Shown: one piece after another, positions 1 through 6,131 of the stretch | Numbering within the stretch: the stretch's first letter is position 1 | How the letters are laid out: each line of letters starts with the position of its first letter | Source of the DNA: Desulfobulbaceae bacterium | Lineage (GTDB): Bacteria; Desulfobacterota; Desulfobulbia; Desulfobulbales; Desulfobulbaceae | Direction: 5' to 3' | Assembly: GCA_027011235.1 (NCBI GenBank) | Contig: JALVAI010000044.1 | Coordinates: 1-13,279 of the forward strand | DNA length: 13,279 nt | Position numbers and translations under genes: made by a program | The notes under the pieces: model-generated | The model's input: only the letters and a program-made list of their open reading frames with translations | What the model was told of the DNA's origin: nothing | The model's database searches: none

Positions 1-358
1 CACCAGCACTACCGGATGCTGGAGCCCCTGCTCCCCGCGGAGAGAGCATTTTCATCTCCTGGGCAATGACTTCCGTGGTGTACCGATCATTGCCGTTCTG
101 GTCCTGCCATTTGTTGGTCTGTAACCGGCCTTCTATGTATATTCTGGAACCCTTTTGCAGGTAGTCGCGACAGATTTCCGCCAGCCGTCCCCAGGCAACA
201 ACCCGGTGCCATTCGGTATGCTCCTGCATCTGACCGTCCTGGCTTTTCCATTTTCTCGAGGTTGCCAGCCGCAAGGTGGCAACGGCAGTGCCGTTCTGGG
301 TGAAACGAACCTCGGGATCCGCGCCTAAATTACCGATCAATATAACTTTATTTACCAT
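1..358 (-). CDS. ssb: Single-stranded DNA-binding protein, 3' end cut off by the window
   Basis: SSB coats single-stranded DNA during replication, recombination and repair, normally as a homotetramer. The 119 visible residues start with MVNKVILIGNLGADPEVR, the classic first strand of the bacterial SSB OB-fold, and continue through TEWHRVVAWGRLAEIC and GSRIYIEGRLQTNKW. Aromatic residues expected to stack on bases are present (W37, W50, W56, W84). The fold is complete by about residue 107. The Gly/Ala/Pro/Ser-rich linker then begins and runs off the window, so the acidic C-terminal tip is not seen. The ATG at 358 is preceded by an AGGGA ribosome site about 4 bases upstream. The gene lies 129 bp beyond the end of the radical SAM gene on the same strand and probably has its own promoter. 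Family assignment is very secure. Confidence 0.96.
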   Translation of the reverse strand, partial: MVNKVILIGNLGADPEVRFTQNGTAVATLRLATSRKWKSQDGQMQEHTEWHRVVAWGRLAEICRDYLQKGSRIYIEGRLQTNKWQDQNGNDRYTTEVIAQEMKMLSPRGAGAPASGSAG

Positions 359-402
359 GATGTCCCTGTCGGTTGAGATGGTGAGGAAAATCTACTTCGG
401 GC

Positions 403-431
403 ATGATAATACAGGAATGATGAGAAAACAA
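403..431 (-). promoter_or_regulatory. Possible sigma-70 promoter of ssb
   Basis: Read on the minus strand, TTGTTT (426-431) and TATCAT (403-408) are separated by 17 bases, 45 bp before the ssb start. The -10 box matches the consensus at 5 of 6 positions but the -35 box at only 3 of 6. An overlapping TATTAT (406-411) is an alternative -10. This is a prediction from spacing and consensus only. Confidence 0.3.
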
Positions 432-435
432 TACG

Positions 436-453
436 CCCGGAAAAATTTTCGGG
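436..453 (-). terminator. Possible terminator of the radical SAM operon
   Basis: An 18-base imperfect palindrome (CCCG, an A/T-rich centre, CGGG) lies 35 bp downstream of the radical SAM stop codon. As RNA it forms four G-C pairs, one G-U and a few A-U pairs. The run after it on the minus strand is only weakly T-rich, so it would be a poor intrinsic terminator. It could instead be part of the ssb promoter region. Confidence 0.3.
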
Positions 454-487
454 TTTCACTGCAAAATTATGTTAATTTTAAAAAGTT

Positions 488-1606
488 TCAATCAGTTACC
501 GTTTTGTCAAGCATGGCGCCCAGTCCGCCCCGTTCCTCCGGACAAAACCCGAAAACCTGCCGCCAGATGGTATCATTTTCCATGCAGAAATAGACACAGG
601 TGGTGGATGCCGTATATCGTGCCAGCTCATCACTGATCAGTTTGTACATCTCCACCCGTTGATCACGAAAATAGCGGCATTTGCCGTCCAGGCCGTCTAT
701 AAACTCTTCATAAAAAAAGCGTGAACCGGGAAACCGTTCTGTGGCAATGTTTTTCAGGGCAGGCAGGTATCTCAGGGCTCCGAGGCTGATCCATGCTATC
801 CGGTCGGCCGGTACCTGGTCAAAAAGGGTGCGGATGGTCTTTTTGTATCCATCCTGCCAACCCTGATGATAGATGATGGGATCAAAATGAAAGGCAAGAC
901 GATACCCCCAGTCCGCACATTGCCTTGCCGCGGTAAGACGCTCTTCAAGGGTGGCGGTGCGTATTTCCTCTGCTCGCATTATGGGTGGACTGTTAAGTGA
1001 CCAGGCAACAATCGTCCGACCCCGGTGGTCAAGGCCGCGCAGGTTGTCGATAACAGCGCTCTTGGTTTTTAATTCCAGCACCGCCCTGGTCTGAGTGCTC
1101 ATAAAGGTAACCAGGTGTTTGCTCAGCCCGGTCAGGGAATCCAGGGCAAGGGAGTCGGTGAATTCACCGGTGCCGATGCGGAAAAATCGATCACCAGCCG
1201 CTGCAATGCCTTGGTTGATTTCGGTAAAAAGGTTGTCAATGTTGACAAAAAAACTTATCCATGGATTGTTCAGATATGCCTGCAGAATACAATACACGCA
1301 GTCCATGGGGCAGCCCATGCCGATGTTGAGTACCTGGTAATCGCAGCAGCGGTATTCCCTGGTGCCCGGGCAGGGCTTGAAAAAGGCGCCGCGGTTTTCA
1401 GCCAGCAGCAGATGGTGTTTGCCCGTGCCAAGATTGGCCGGGTATTGTCCGTCAATCTGCGGAGACTGCCCCCGCCCAATCACCTGAACCGGCAGACCGG
1501 CCCGCTTGATAATTTCGCGGGTGTAGGGAAGATGCAAACATTCCTCTTCCACATGCAGGCTGGTAATATATCGGGCCGGATCGCCGTAACCTTTTGTCCT
1601 TGTCAT
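488..1606 (-). CDS. Spore photoproduct lyase family radical SAM protein (non-canonical)
   Basis: This 372-residue protein belongs to the SPL branch of radical SAM enzymes. The cluster-binding motif is C99-P-M-D-C103-V-Y-C106 (CxxxCxxC), followed by the SPL-like ILQAYLNNPWISFFVNID segment. True SPLs repair the 5-thyminyl-5,6-dihydrothymine UV lesion in spores and need a hydrogen-donor Cys about 43 residues after the cluster motif (Cys141 in B. subtilis). Here no Cys occurs between C106 and C230, and the equivalent region reads RIGTGEFTDSLALD. Repair of spore photoproduct is therefore not supported and the substrate is unknown. The frame is open back to 1726, but ATG 1606 is chosen: it lies 14 bp after the stop of the upstream glycosyltransferase and has an AGGA site about 7 bases ahead. 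The two genes look co-transcribed. Confidence 0.88.
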   Translation of the reverse strand: MTRTKGYGDPARYITSLHVEEECLHLPYTREIIKRAGLPVQVIGRGQSPQIDGQYPANLGTGKHHLLLAENRGAFFKPCPGTREYRCCDYQVLNIGMGCPMDCVYCILQAYLNNPWISFFVNIDNLFTEINQGIAAAGDRFFRIGTGEFTDSLALDSLTGLSKHLVTFMSTQTRAVLELKTKSAVIDNLRGLDHRGRTIVAWSLNSPPIMRAEEIRTATLEERLTAARQCADWGYRLAFHFDPIIYHQGWQDGYKKTIRTLFDQVPADRIAWISLGALRYLPALKNIATERFPGSRFFYEEFIDGLDGKCRYFRDQRVEMYKLISDELARYTASTTCVYFCMENDTIWRQVFGFCPEERGGLGAMLDKTVTD

Positions 1607-1620
1607 CGATAATCCTGTGG

Positions 1621-2481
1621 TTATTCCGTTGACCGACCAGGCCCAAATCGTGCCGGCAGGTCCAGGTACCGTTTCCCTTCCTCCTGCCGGCCGTGTTTTA
1701 TACAGCCATTGCCGTAAATGCGGCATTTCCGTTCCAGCTCGGCAATGGTCTCTTCTGTCTGCTCAGCTGACAGAAGGTTGCTTGTCAGCAGTTTCTCAAG
1801 GGACCGGATACGAAAACGGTCCATGCCCTGCCGGTAAATCCGGGAAAGCTGGTCCGGTCGTCCGCCTTCTTTCAGGGTCAGGGCACGATCAACCAAAAAA
1901 AAGGGCACTTTCCTGGCCACGCGCAGCCAGAGGTCATAATCCTCGCAACAGGGAAGATCGGGATCAAAGAGGCCAAAGCGGTCAAACAGTTGCCGTCTGG
2001 CCATAACCGTTGACATGCCGACCACGCACATGCCCAGACACCTGGAGAAGATAAATCCGTTTGCCGGGGTATGTTTTTTTTTCTGGTTGACCCGCACCCC
2101 GTTGCGAAACCAGATTTCCCTGGTATGGGAGATGAGAATATCCGGATTTTTCTCATGGTGTGATGCCTGGATGGCGATTTTCTCCGGGTCCCACCAGTCA
2201 TCGGAATCAAGGAAACAGAGGAGTTCGCCCCTGGCCCGCAGAATACCGACATTGCGGGCCGTGGCAGCGCCCCTGTTTTTCTGCCGGACAAGATGCACGG
2301 GAAATTCGGCCCGCCCGCATACCTCCCTGATAACCTGGACAGAGTTGTCCGTTGACCCGTCATCAATGATGATCAGTTCATCCGGCGGTCGCTGCTGATC
2401 AATAATCGAGTCTATGGCCCGCTTCAGGTAAGCGGCCCGGTTAAACGTGGGAAGAATGACGGAAATCAAGATGATTGCCAA
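1621..2481 (-). CDS. Family 2 (GT-A) glycosyltransferase
   Basis: This 286-residue inverting-type glycosyltransferase probably transfers a sugar from a nucleotide-sugar donor during surface polysaccharide or LPS synthesis. The acceptor cannot be read from sequence. Diagnostic elements in order are the N-terminal strand ISVILPTFNRAAYL, the nucleotide-binding D40-D41-G-S, the NRGAATARNVGI segment (about 69-80), the metal-binding LDSDD (D92, D94, D95), and the C-terminal E180-D181-YDLWLRVA segment with the likely catalytic base. No membrane helix is evident, so it should be cytosolic. The start is uncertain: there is no ATG, and the longest reading begins at a TTG (2481) with an in-frame stop shortly upstream and no good ribosome site. 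A second TTG at codon 5 would also fit. It is the first gene of an apparent operon with the radical SAM gene. Confidence 0.9.
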   Translation of the reverse strand: MAIILISVILPTFNRAAYLKRAIDSIIDQQRPPDELIIIDDGSTDNSVQVIREVCGRAEFPVHLVRQKNRGAATARNVGILRARGELLCFLDSDDWWDPEKIAIQASHHEKNPDILISHTREIWFRNGVRVNQKKKHTPANGFIFSRCLGMCVVGMSTVMARRQLFDRFGLFDPDLPCCEDYDLWLRVARKVPFFLVDRALTLKEGGRPDQLSRIYRQGMDRFRIRSLEKLLTSNLLSAEQTEETIAELERKCRIYGNGCIKHGRQEEGKRYLDLPARFGPGRSTE

Positions 2482-2600
2482 CAGAATGATGAATTATGCC
2501 CTGGTATATGATAAGAGCAGGGATTCTGCCCTGCTCCAGATTCTTATGCACAAAGATGATCTTCTGTAGTATAATAATTTGTTTATTGCAAACAGAACCA

Positions 2601-2629
2601 TTGACTTGAAAAAGCAGTCGCAACATAAG
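2601..2629 (+). promoter_or_regulatory. Possible promoter of rng
   Basis: TTGACT (2601-2606) is followed after 17 bases by CATAAG (2624-2629), which match the sigma-70 boxes at 5 of 6 and 4 of 6 positions. Transcription would begin near 2636 and give a leader of roughly 165 nt containing both stem-loops. This is a consensus-only prediction. Confidence 0.3.
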
Positions 2630-2679
2630 GGAAATATCACCCCTTCAGGCTGTATTTATTCGAACATACTGGTTTATCC

Positions 2680-2723
2680 GAAAATAGTCCACGTAGCTGT
2701 CTGTGTCCTTGCGGACTATTTTC
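2680..2723 (+). promoter_or_regulatory. Leader stem-loop 1 (11-bp perfect inverted repeat)
   Basis: GAAAATAGTCC (2680-2690) is exactly complementary to GGACTATTTTC (2713-2723), with a 22-nt loop. There is no T-tract of terminator type after the stem. The left arm could also pair with GACTATT at 2786-2792, directly before the rng ribosome site, so two mutually exclusive structures are possible. Confidence 0.55.
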
Positions 2724-2733
2724 ATCATTCGTT

Positions 2734-2765
2734 ATGGCTGGAACGGCAAATTATGGTCCAGCCAT
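2734..2765 (+). promoter_or_regulatory. Leader stem-loop 2 (9-bp perfect inverted repeat)
   Basis: ATGGCTGGA (2734-2742) is exactly complementary to TCCAGCCAT (2757-2765), with a 14-nt loop. It follows stem-loop 1 by 10 nt and ends inside the second direct repeat copy. Confidence 0.5.
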
Positions 2766-2803
2766 GCTGGTTTATCCGATAATCCGACTATTGACAGGCT
2801 TGC

Positions 2804-4339
2804 ATGGCAACCAGACTTCTCATCAACTCAACGCCCTATGAAAACAGGATTGCCCTGGTCGAAAAGAACACCCTGCTCGAAATCCACCTGGAACGACCGG
2901 CGGAAAAGGGACTGGTTGGCAACATTTACCTGGGCCGGGTGGTCCGGGTCCTTCCCGGTATGCAGGCGGCCTTTGTTGATATCGGTCTTGAACGGACCGG
3001 CTTTTTATATGTGGATGATGTCCATATAGAACAAAATGAGATAGATAAACGGGCGACACAGCAATATCAGGGGTGCAATGTCCAACCATTGACGGGTTCC
3101 CTTGACGGGGAAGGGGCGGCCCGTTATGAAGCCCATCCCTCCATTGACAAACTGCTCAGGGAGGGCCAGGAAATTCTTGTCCAGATCTCCAAGGAGCCCA
3201 TTGGCACCAAGGGCGCCAGGCTGACCTGTCATATCACCCTGCCCTGTCGAAATCTTGTCTTCATGCCCTTAACCGACCATATCGGTATTTCCAGGAAAAT
3301 AACGGATGAAGAGGTTCGGCAGCGGCTCCGCGATACCATCGAGCAGCTTCGCCCGCAGGGAACCGGCTTTATTGTCAGGACAGTTGCTGAGAGTATCAGT
3401 AATGAGGAACTGGAAGCAGACATGGAATTTCTGCTCGTTCTCTGGGATGAAATCACCGCTGTTGCCTCCAGGGCCAAGGTGCCGAGCCTTGTTCATCGTG
3501 ACCTGGACATGGTACTTCGCTCGGTGCGCGACCTGTTTACAGAGGATGTGAAGGAGCTCATCATTGATTCGCAGCCGGTGTATGAGCGACTGACCTCATT
3601 TGTTCAGACCTTTGCTCCCCATCTGCTTGGAAAAATATCCCACTGGCACCGATCGACCCCGCTCTTTGAGGCCTTTGGCGTCGAAGGGGACATCAACCGG
3701 GCCATTGACAAAAAAGTCTGGCTGCGGTCAGGGGGGTATATTATCATTGAAACCACCGAGGCCCTGACCGTTATCGACGTGAACACCGGACGCTTTGTCG
3801 GTAAAAACGACCTGGCCGAGACCATTTTCAAGACCAATATGGAAGCGGTCAGGGAAATCGCCTATCAGCTCAGATTACGGAACATCGGCGGCATTATTAT
3901 TGTTGACTTTATCGACATGGACAGTGAAGAGCACCGGGAACAGCTCTACACAACTTTTCAGGAAGCCATGCAGTCTGACAAGAACCGGGTCAATATTCTT
4001 AAACTGTCCGAATTTGGCCTGGTCCAGATGACCAGAAAACGCTCATGCCAGAGCCTTGACCAGATGCTCTGTGAACCATGCTTCTACTGCGGGGGCGATG
4101 GCAAAATCAAGTCCAGCCGTTCTGTCTGCTATGACATCTTCCGTAAAATTTCCAGGGAAAGCGGGAAGATCGACGGTGATAAGGTGACAATCAAGGTCCA
4201 TCCACGGGTCGCGGACATGCTGCTGACCGAGGAAACCAGGCATATTGAACAACTGGAACGGGAATCGGGAAAACGATTTACCATTTTGCCGGTGGCTGAT
4301 ATGCACAGTACGCGTTATGAGATTATATGGCATGAATAA
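2804..4339 (+). CDS. rng: Ribonuclease G (RNase E/G family endoribonuclease)
   Basis: RNase E/G enzymes cut A/U-rich single-stranded RNA with a preference for 5'-monophosphate ends, and act in rRNA maturation and mRNA decay in the cytoplasm. The 511 residues are close to the length of E. coli RNase G (489) and lack the long RNase E scaffold tail. The S1 domain (about residues 37-125, GLVGNIYLGRVVRVLPGMQAAFVDIG) contains a longer insertion than usual near residues 79-105. The catalytic magnesium ligands are D325 (IDVNTG) and D368 (VDFID), 43 residues apart as in RNase E D303/D346. The Zn-link is C426-F-Y-C429, 58 residues after D368, again as in RNase E. ATG 2804 has an AGG site 5 bases upstream. 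The gene stands alone on its strand, behind a structured leader. Confidence 0.96.
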   Translation: MATRLLINSTPYENRIALVEKNTLLEIHLERPAEKGLVGNIYLGRVVRVLPGMQAAFVDIGLERTGFLYVDDVHIEQNEIDKRATQQYQGCNVQPLTGSLDGEGAARYEAHPSIDKLLREGQEILVQISKEPIGTKGARLTCHITLPCRNLVFMPLTDHIGISRKITDEEVRQRLRDTIEQLRPQGTGFIVRTVAESISNEELEADMEFLLVLWDEITAVASRAKVPSLVHRDLDMVLRSVRDLFTEDVKELIIDSQPVYERLTSFVQTFAPHLLGKISHWHRSTPLFEAFGVEGDINRAIDKKVWLRSGGYIIIETTEALTVIDVNTGRFVGKNDLAETIFKTNMEAVREIAYQLRLRNIGGIIIVDFIDMDSEEHREQLYTTFQEAMQSDKNRVNILKLSEFGLVQMTRKRSCQSLDQMLCEPCFYCGGDGKIKSSRSVCYDIFRKISRESGKIDGDKVTIKVHPRVADMLLTEETRHIEQLERESGKRFTILPVADMHSTRYEIIWHE

Positions 4340-4343
4340 CCAA

Positions 4344-4360
4344 TGCGGGCTTTACCCGCA
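4344..4360 (+). terminator. Possible weak terminator hairpin after rng
   Basis: TGCGGG and CCCGCA form a 6-bp perfect stem around a 5-nt loop, starting 4 nt after the rng stop codon. No T-run follows, so intrinsic termination would be weak. It may instead serve as a 3'-end stabilising hairpin. Confidence 0.35.
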
Positions 4361-4370
4361 ACCCACGTCC

Positions 4371-4450
4371 GTAGGGGCGGCTTCAGCCGCCTTTGGGAAG
4401 GCATTCCAAATAAAATAACGCTTTCCTCAGGCGAATAAATTCGCCCCTAC
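4371..4450. repeat. MITE-like palindromic repeat with GTAGGGGCG ends
   Basis: The 80-bp unit begins with GTAGGGGCG (4371-4379) and ends with its exact complement CGCCCCTAC (4442-4450). Inside each end is a compact hairpin: GGCGGCTTCAGCCGCC (4376-4391) on the left and GGCGAATAAATTCGCC (4430-4445) on the right, each a 7-bp perfect stem with a 2-base centre. From memory, repeats with GTAGGGGCG ends are scattered between genes in many unrelated bacteria. No transposase gene or clear target duplication is seen here. Confidence 0.65.
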
Positions 4451-4697
4451 AGGTATGTGTAACATTTATGCCGCACATGGAAGATAACCTGATAACATGA
4501 TGCTATAACAGCTTTTTAATCCTGAAAATTTCTTGTTTTTTTATGACAGGAATTCAGGAGTAAGGCACTATTGTGCAGGTAAAGCAGGTCGACTTTTTGC
4601 AAGGATGAACCTGTGAACCGGTTCCGGCCTCATGTTCCTCTTCAATAAAAAAATACATATTATTCCAAATAATTAATTACTGAATACTACAAAAGAC

Positions 4698-6068
4698 ATG
4701 GCCCGTAAGAACAGACTCAGACGTCGAGGTAAAAGTCATACCGGACGTAATATACTGATCACCCTGCTGATTCTCCTTGTTACCGGATTTGGAGTCGCTG
4801 CCTTTATCCTTTTTGAGACGGAAAAACCGACTGTGACCATAAAGAGGGAGATAAGCTTTTTAGGATCCCATGTGGAAATACCCTTTGTCGCAGGGGACCG
4901 GAAGAGCGGGCTTGCTTCAGTGGTTTTTGCCATAGAACAGAATGGACGGCAGAAACAGCTGTTCAACCGCAGTTTTCAACGCAAGGCATGGTTTGGCGCT
5001 GCCGGGCCACACGACCTTGCTGAAACTGTTGAGGTGGATGTCCGGAAGACAGGGGTAAAAGATGGCAAGGCAACCCTTGTTATTTCTGCCAGGGACTTTT
5101 CATTAAACGGCCTGTTCAAGGGCAATGAAACCGTTCTGCGGTTACCGGTTACCGTGGACACCAGGCCGCCCCGGGTATCCATTGACCATGCCCAGCAGTA
5201 TATTCGTCCCGGCGGATCCGGTATTGTCACCTATTCCCTGTCGGAACCGGCTGTCAAACATGGGGTGGAAATCGACGACCTGTTTTTTCCCGGCTACCCG
5301 GTGAATGGCAAAAAACTGTTTGTCGCCTTTATCGCCCTGCCCTGGGACAGAGGAAAGCTTGAAAGAACGCAGGTAATGGCCATTGATGAGGCGGGTAATA
5401 CAGGTAAGGCCGGTTTTTCAATTACCCTGCGCAAGGTTGCTGAAAAAAAGGACCGGATCAACGTCAGTGAAGGATTCCTCAAGAAAAAGATCCCGGAATT
5501 TGAAGAGCATTATCCTGAACTGGTGGGAAGCCTGCTTGAAAAATACATCTTTACCAACAATGAAATCCGCAGGCGCAACGCCGAAACAATCAAAGAGATC
5601 TGCAGCAAGCCCTCTCCGGAAAGGTTCTGGCATGATCGCTTCATTCGCATGCCCGGCGCCGGCAGGGCAGGATTTGCCGACCAGCGCACCTATTATTATA
5701 AGGGAAGGGTCATTGACCATCAGACCCATCTCGGGATGGACATTGCCTCCACGGCCCGGGTTGCCATCAAGGCGGCCAACAGCGGCAAGGTGGCCTTTGC
5801 CGACTATCTCGGCATTTACGGAAACACCATCATTCTTGATCACGGCCAGGGTGTGTTCAGCCTGTATGCTCATCTCAGCCGTCTTGACACCGCTGTCGGC
5901 GCCATGGTCACCAAGAACCAGACCATTGCCCATTCCGGAGCCACCGGCATGGCCGGAGGCGATCATCTTCATTTTTCCATACTGGTCCACGGAATTTTTG
6001 TTACCCCGAAAGAGTGGTGGGACCAGCACTGGATAGAGGTAAATATCAACCGTTTCATCGGCAGATAA
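4698..6068 (+). CDS. Membrane-anchored M23/LytM family metallopeptidase
   Basis: This is a 456-residue peptidoglycan endopeptidase-like protein. A basic N-terminus (RKNRLRRRGK) precedes one membrane helix (about residues 19-39), which places the rest in the periplasm. Residues 40-330 are a long beta-rich region of unknown role. The C-terminal LytM domain keeps all the usual zinc and catalytic residues: H344-LGM-D348, H392 in LYAHLS, and H423-L-H425 in GGDHLHFSI. It should therefore be an active zinc enzyme rather than an EnvC/NlpD-type degenerate activator, although the substrate bond is unknown. The ATG has no strong ribosome site, but the start is supported by the signal-anchor. It is followed 63 bp later by lptF and starts the envelope gene series. 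Confidence 0.92.
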   Translation: MARKNRLRRRGKSHTGRNILITLLILLVTGFGVAAFILFETEKPTVTIKREISFLGSHVEIPFVAGDRKSGLASVVFAIEQNGRQKQLFNRSFQRKAWFGAAGPHDLAETVEVDVRKTGVKDGKATLVISARDFSLNGLFKGNETVLRLPVTVDTRPPRVSIDHAQQYIRPGGSGIVTYSLSEPAVKHGVEIDDLFFPGYPVNGKKLFVAFIALPWDRGKLERTQVMAIDEAGNTGKAGFSITLRKVAEKKDRINVSEGFLKKKIPEFEEHYPELVGSLLEKYIFTNNEIRRRNAETIKEICSKPSPERFWHDRFIRMPGAGRAGFADQRTYYYKGRVIDHQTHLGMDIASTARVAIKAANSGKVAFADYLGIYGNTIILDHGQGVFSLYAHLSRLDTAVGAMVTKNQTIAHSGATGMAGGDHLHFSILVHGIFVTPKEWWDQHWIEVNINRFIGR

Positions 6069-6097
6069 CCGCCGGTTTCACTCCTGAACAGACCCAC

Positions 6098-6117
6098 CGG
6101 TTGACCACGGTCAACCG
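6098..6117. repeat. 20-bp perfect palindrome just before lptF
   Basis: CGGTTGACC (6098-6106) and GGTCAACCG (6109-6117) are exact complements separated by 2 bases. The palindrome lies in the 63-bp gap between the LytM gene and lptF, ending 14 bp before the lptF ATG, where a ribosome site would be expected but is not visible. It could be a protein-binding operator or an RNA hairpin. No T-run follows, so it is not a classical terminator. Confidence 0.5.
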
Positions 6118-6131
6118 ATGCGAATGCGCCC

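Larger units (their letters stand above)
2665..2783 (+). repeat. 21-bp direct repeat pair bracketing two hairpins in the rng leader
   Basis: Positions 2665-2685 and 2763-2783 match at 19 of 21 bases and share the core CTGGTTTATCCGA. Their starts are 98 bp apart. Between and partly overlapping them lie two inverted repeats (2680-2723 and 2734-2765). The second copy ends 20 bp before the rng ATG. The arrangement is too regular to look like chance, but it could be either a regulatory leader or the trace of a small duplication. Confidence 0.7.
2482..2803. other. Divergent intergenic region (322 bp) holding the rng leader
   Basis: This region separates the minus-strand glycosyltransferase from the plus-strand rng. 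No convincing ORF is present. The left part is A/T-rich and should contain promoters for both directions. The right part (2665-2792) carries direct and inverted repeats that would lie in the 5' untranslated leader of rng; these are listed separately. Confidence 0.75.
4340..4697. other. Non-coding region (358 bp) between rng and the LytM gene
   Basis: No ORF of convincing length exists here. It holds a small hairpin after rng, an 80-bp palindromic repeat element (4371-4450), and an A/T-rich stretch before the LytM gene. In that stretch TATTAT (4658-4663) could serve as a -10 box, although no good -35 partner is present. A loose inverted repeat, TCCTGAA (4520-4526) with TTCAGGA (4553-4559), encloses a T-run. 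Confidence 0.7.

Noticed and set aside
276..593. 105-codon plus-strand frame spanning the ssb/radical SAM gap
   Set aside because: It overlaps the conserved start of ssb and the end of the radical SAM gene on the opposite strand, and its product has no recognisable features.
1115..1612. 165-codon plus-strand frame opposite the radical SAM gene
   Set aside because: It is antisense to conserved coding sequence, with no domain features.
2791..2796. Perfect -35-like TTGACA just before the rng ATG
   Set aside because: No -10 box lies at 16-18 bp, and a promoter here would start inside the coding sequence.
4573..4608. Tiny GTG-start ORF (MQVKQVDFLQG) with AGGAG upstream in the pre-LytM gap
   Set aside because: Eleven codons with a suboptimal 12-nt spacing could easily arise by chance. 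There is no attenuator-like structure or run of a single amino acid to suggest a leader peptide.
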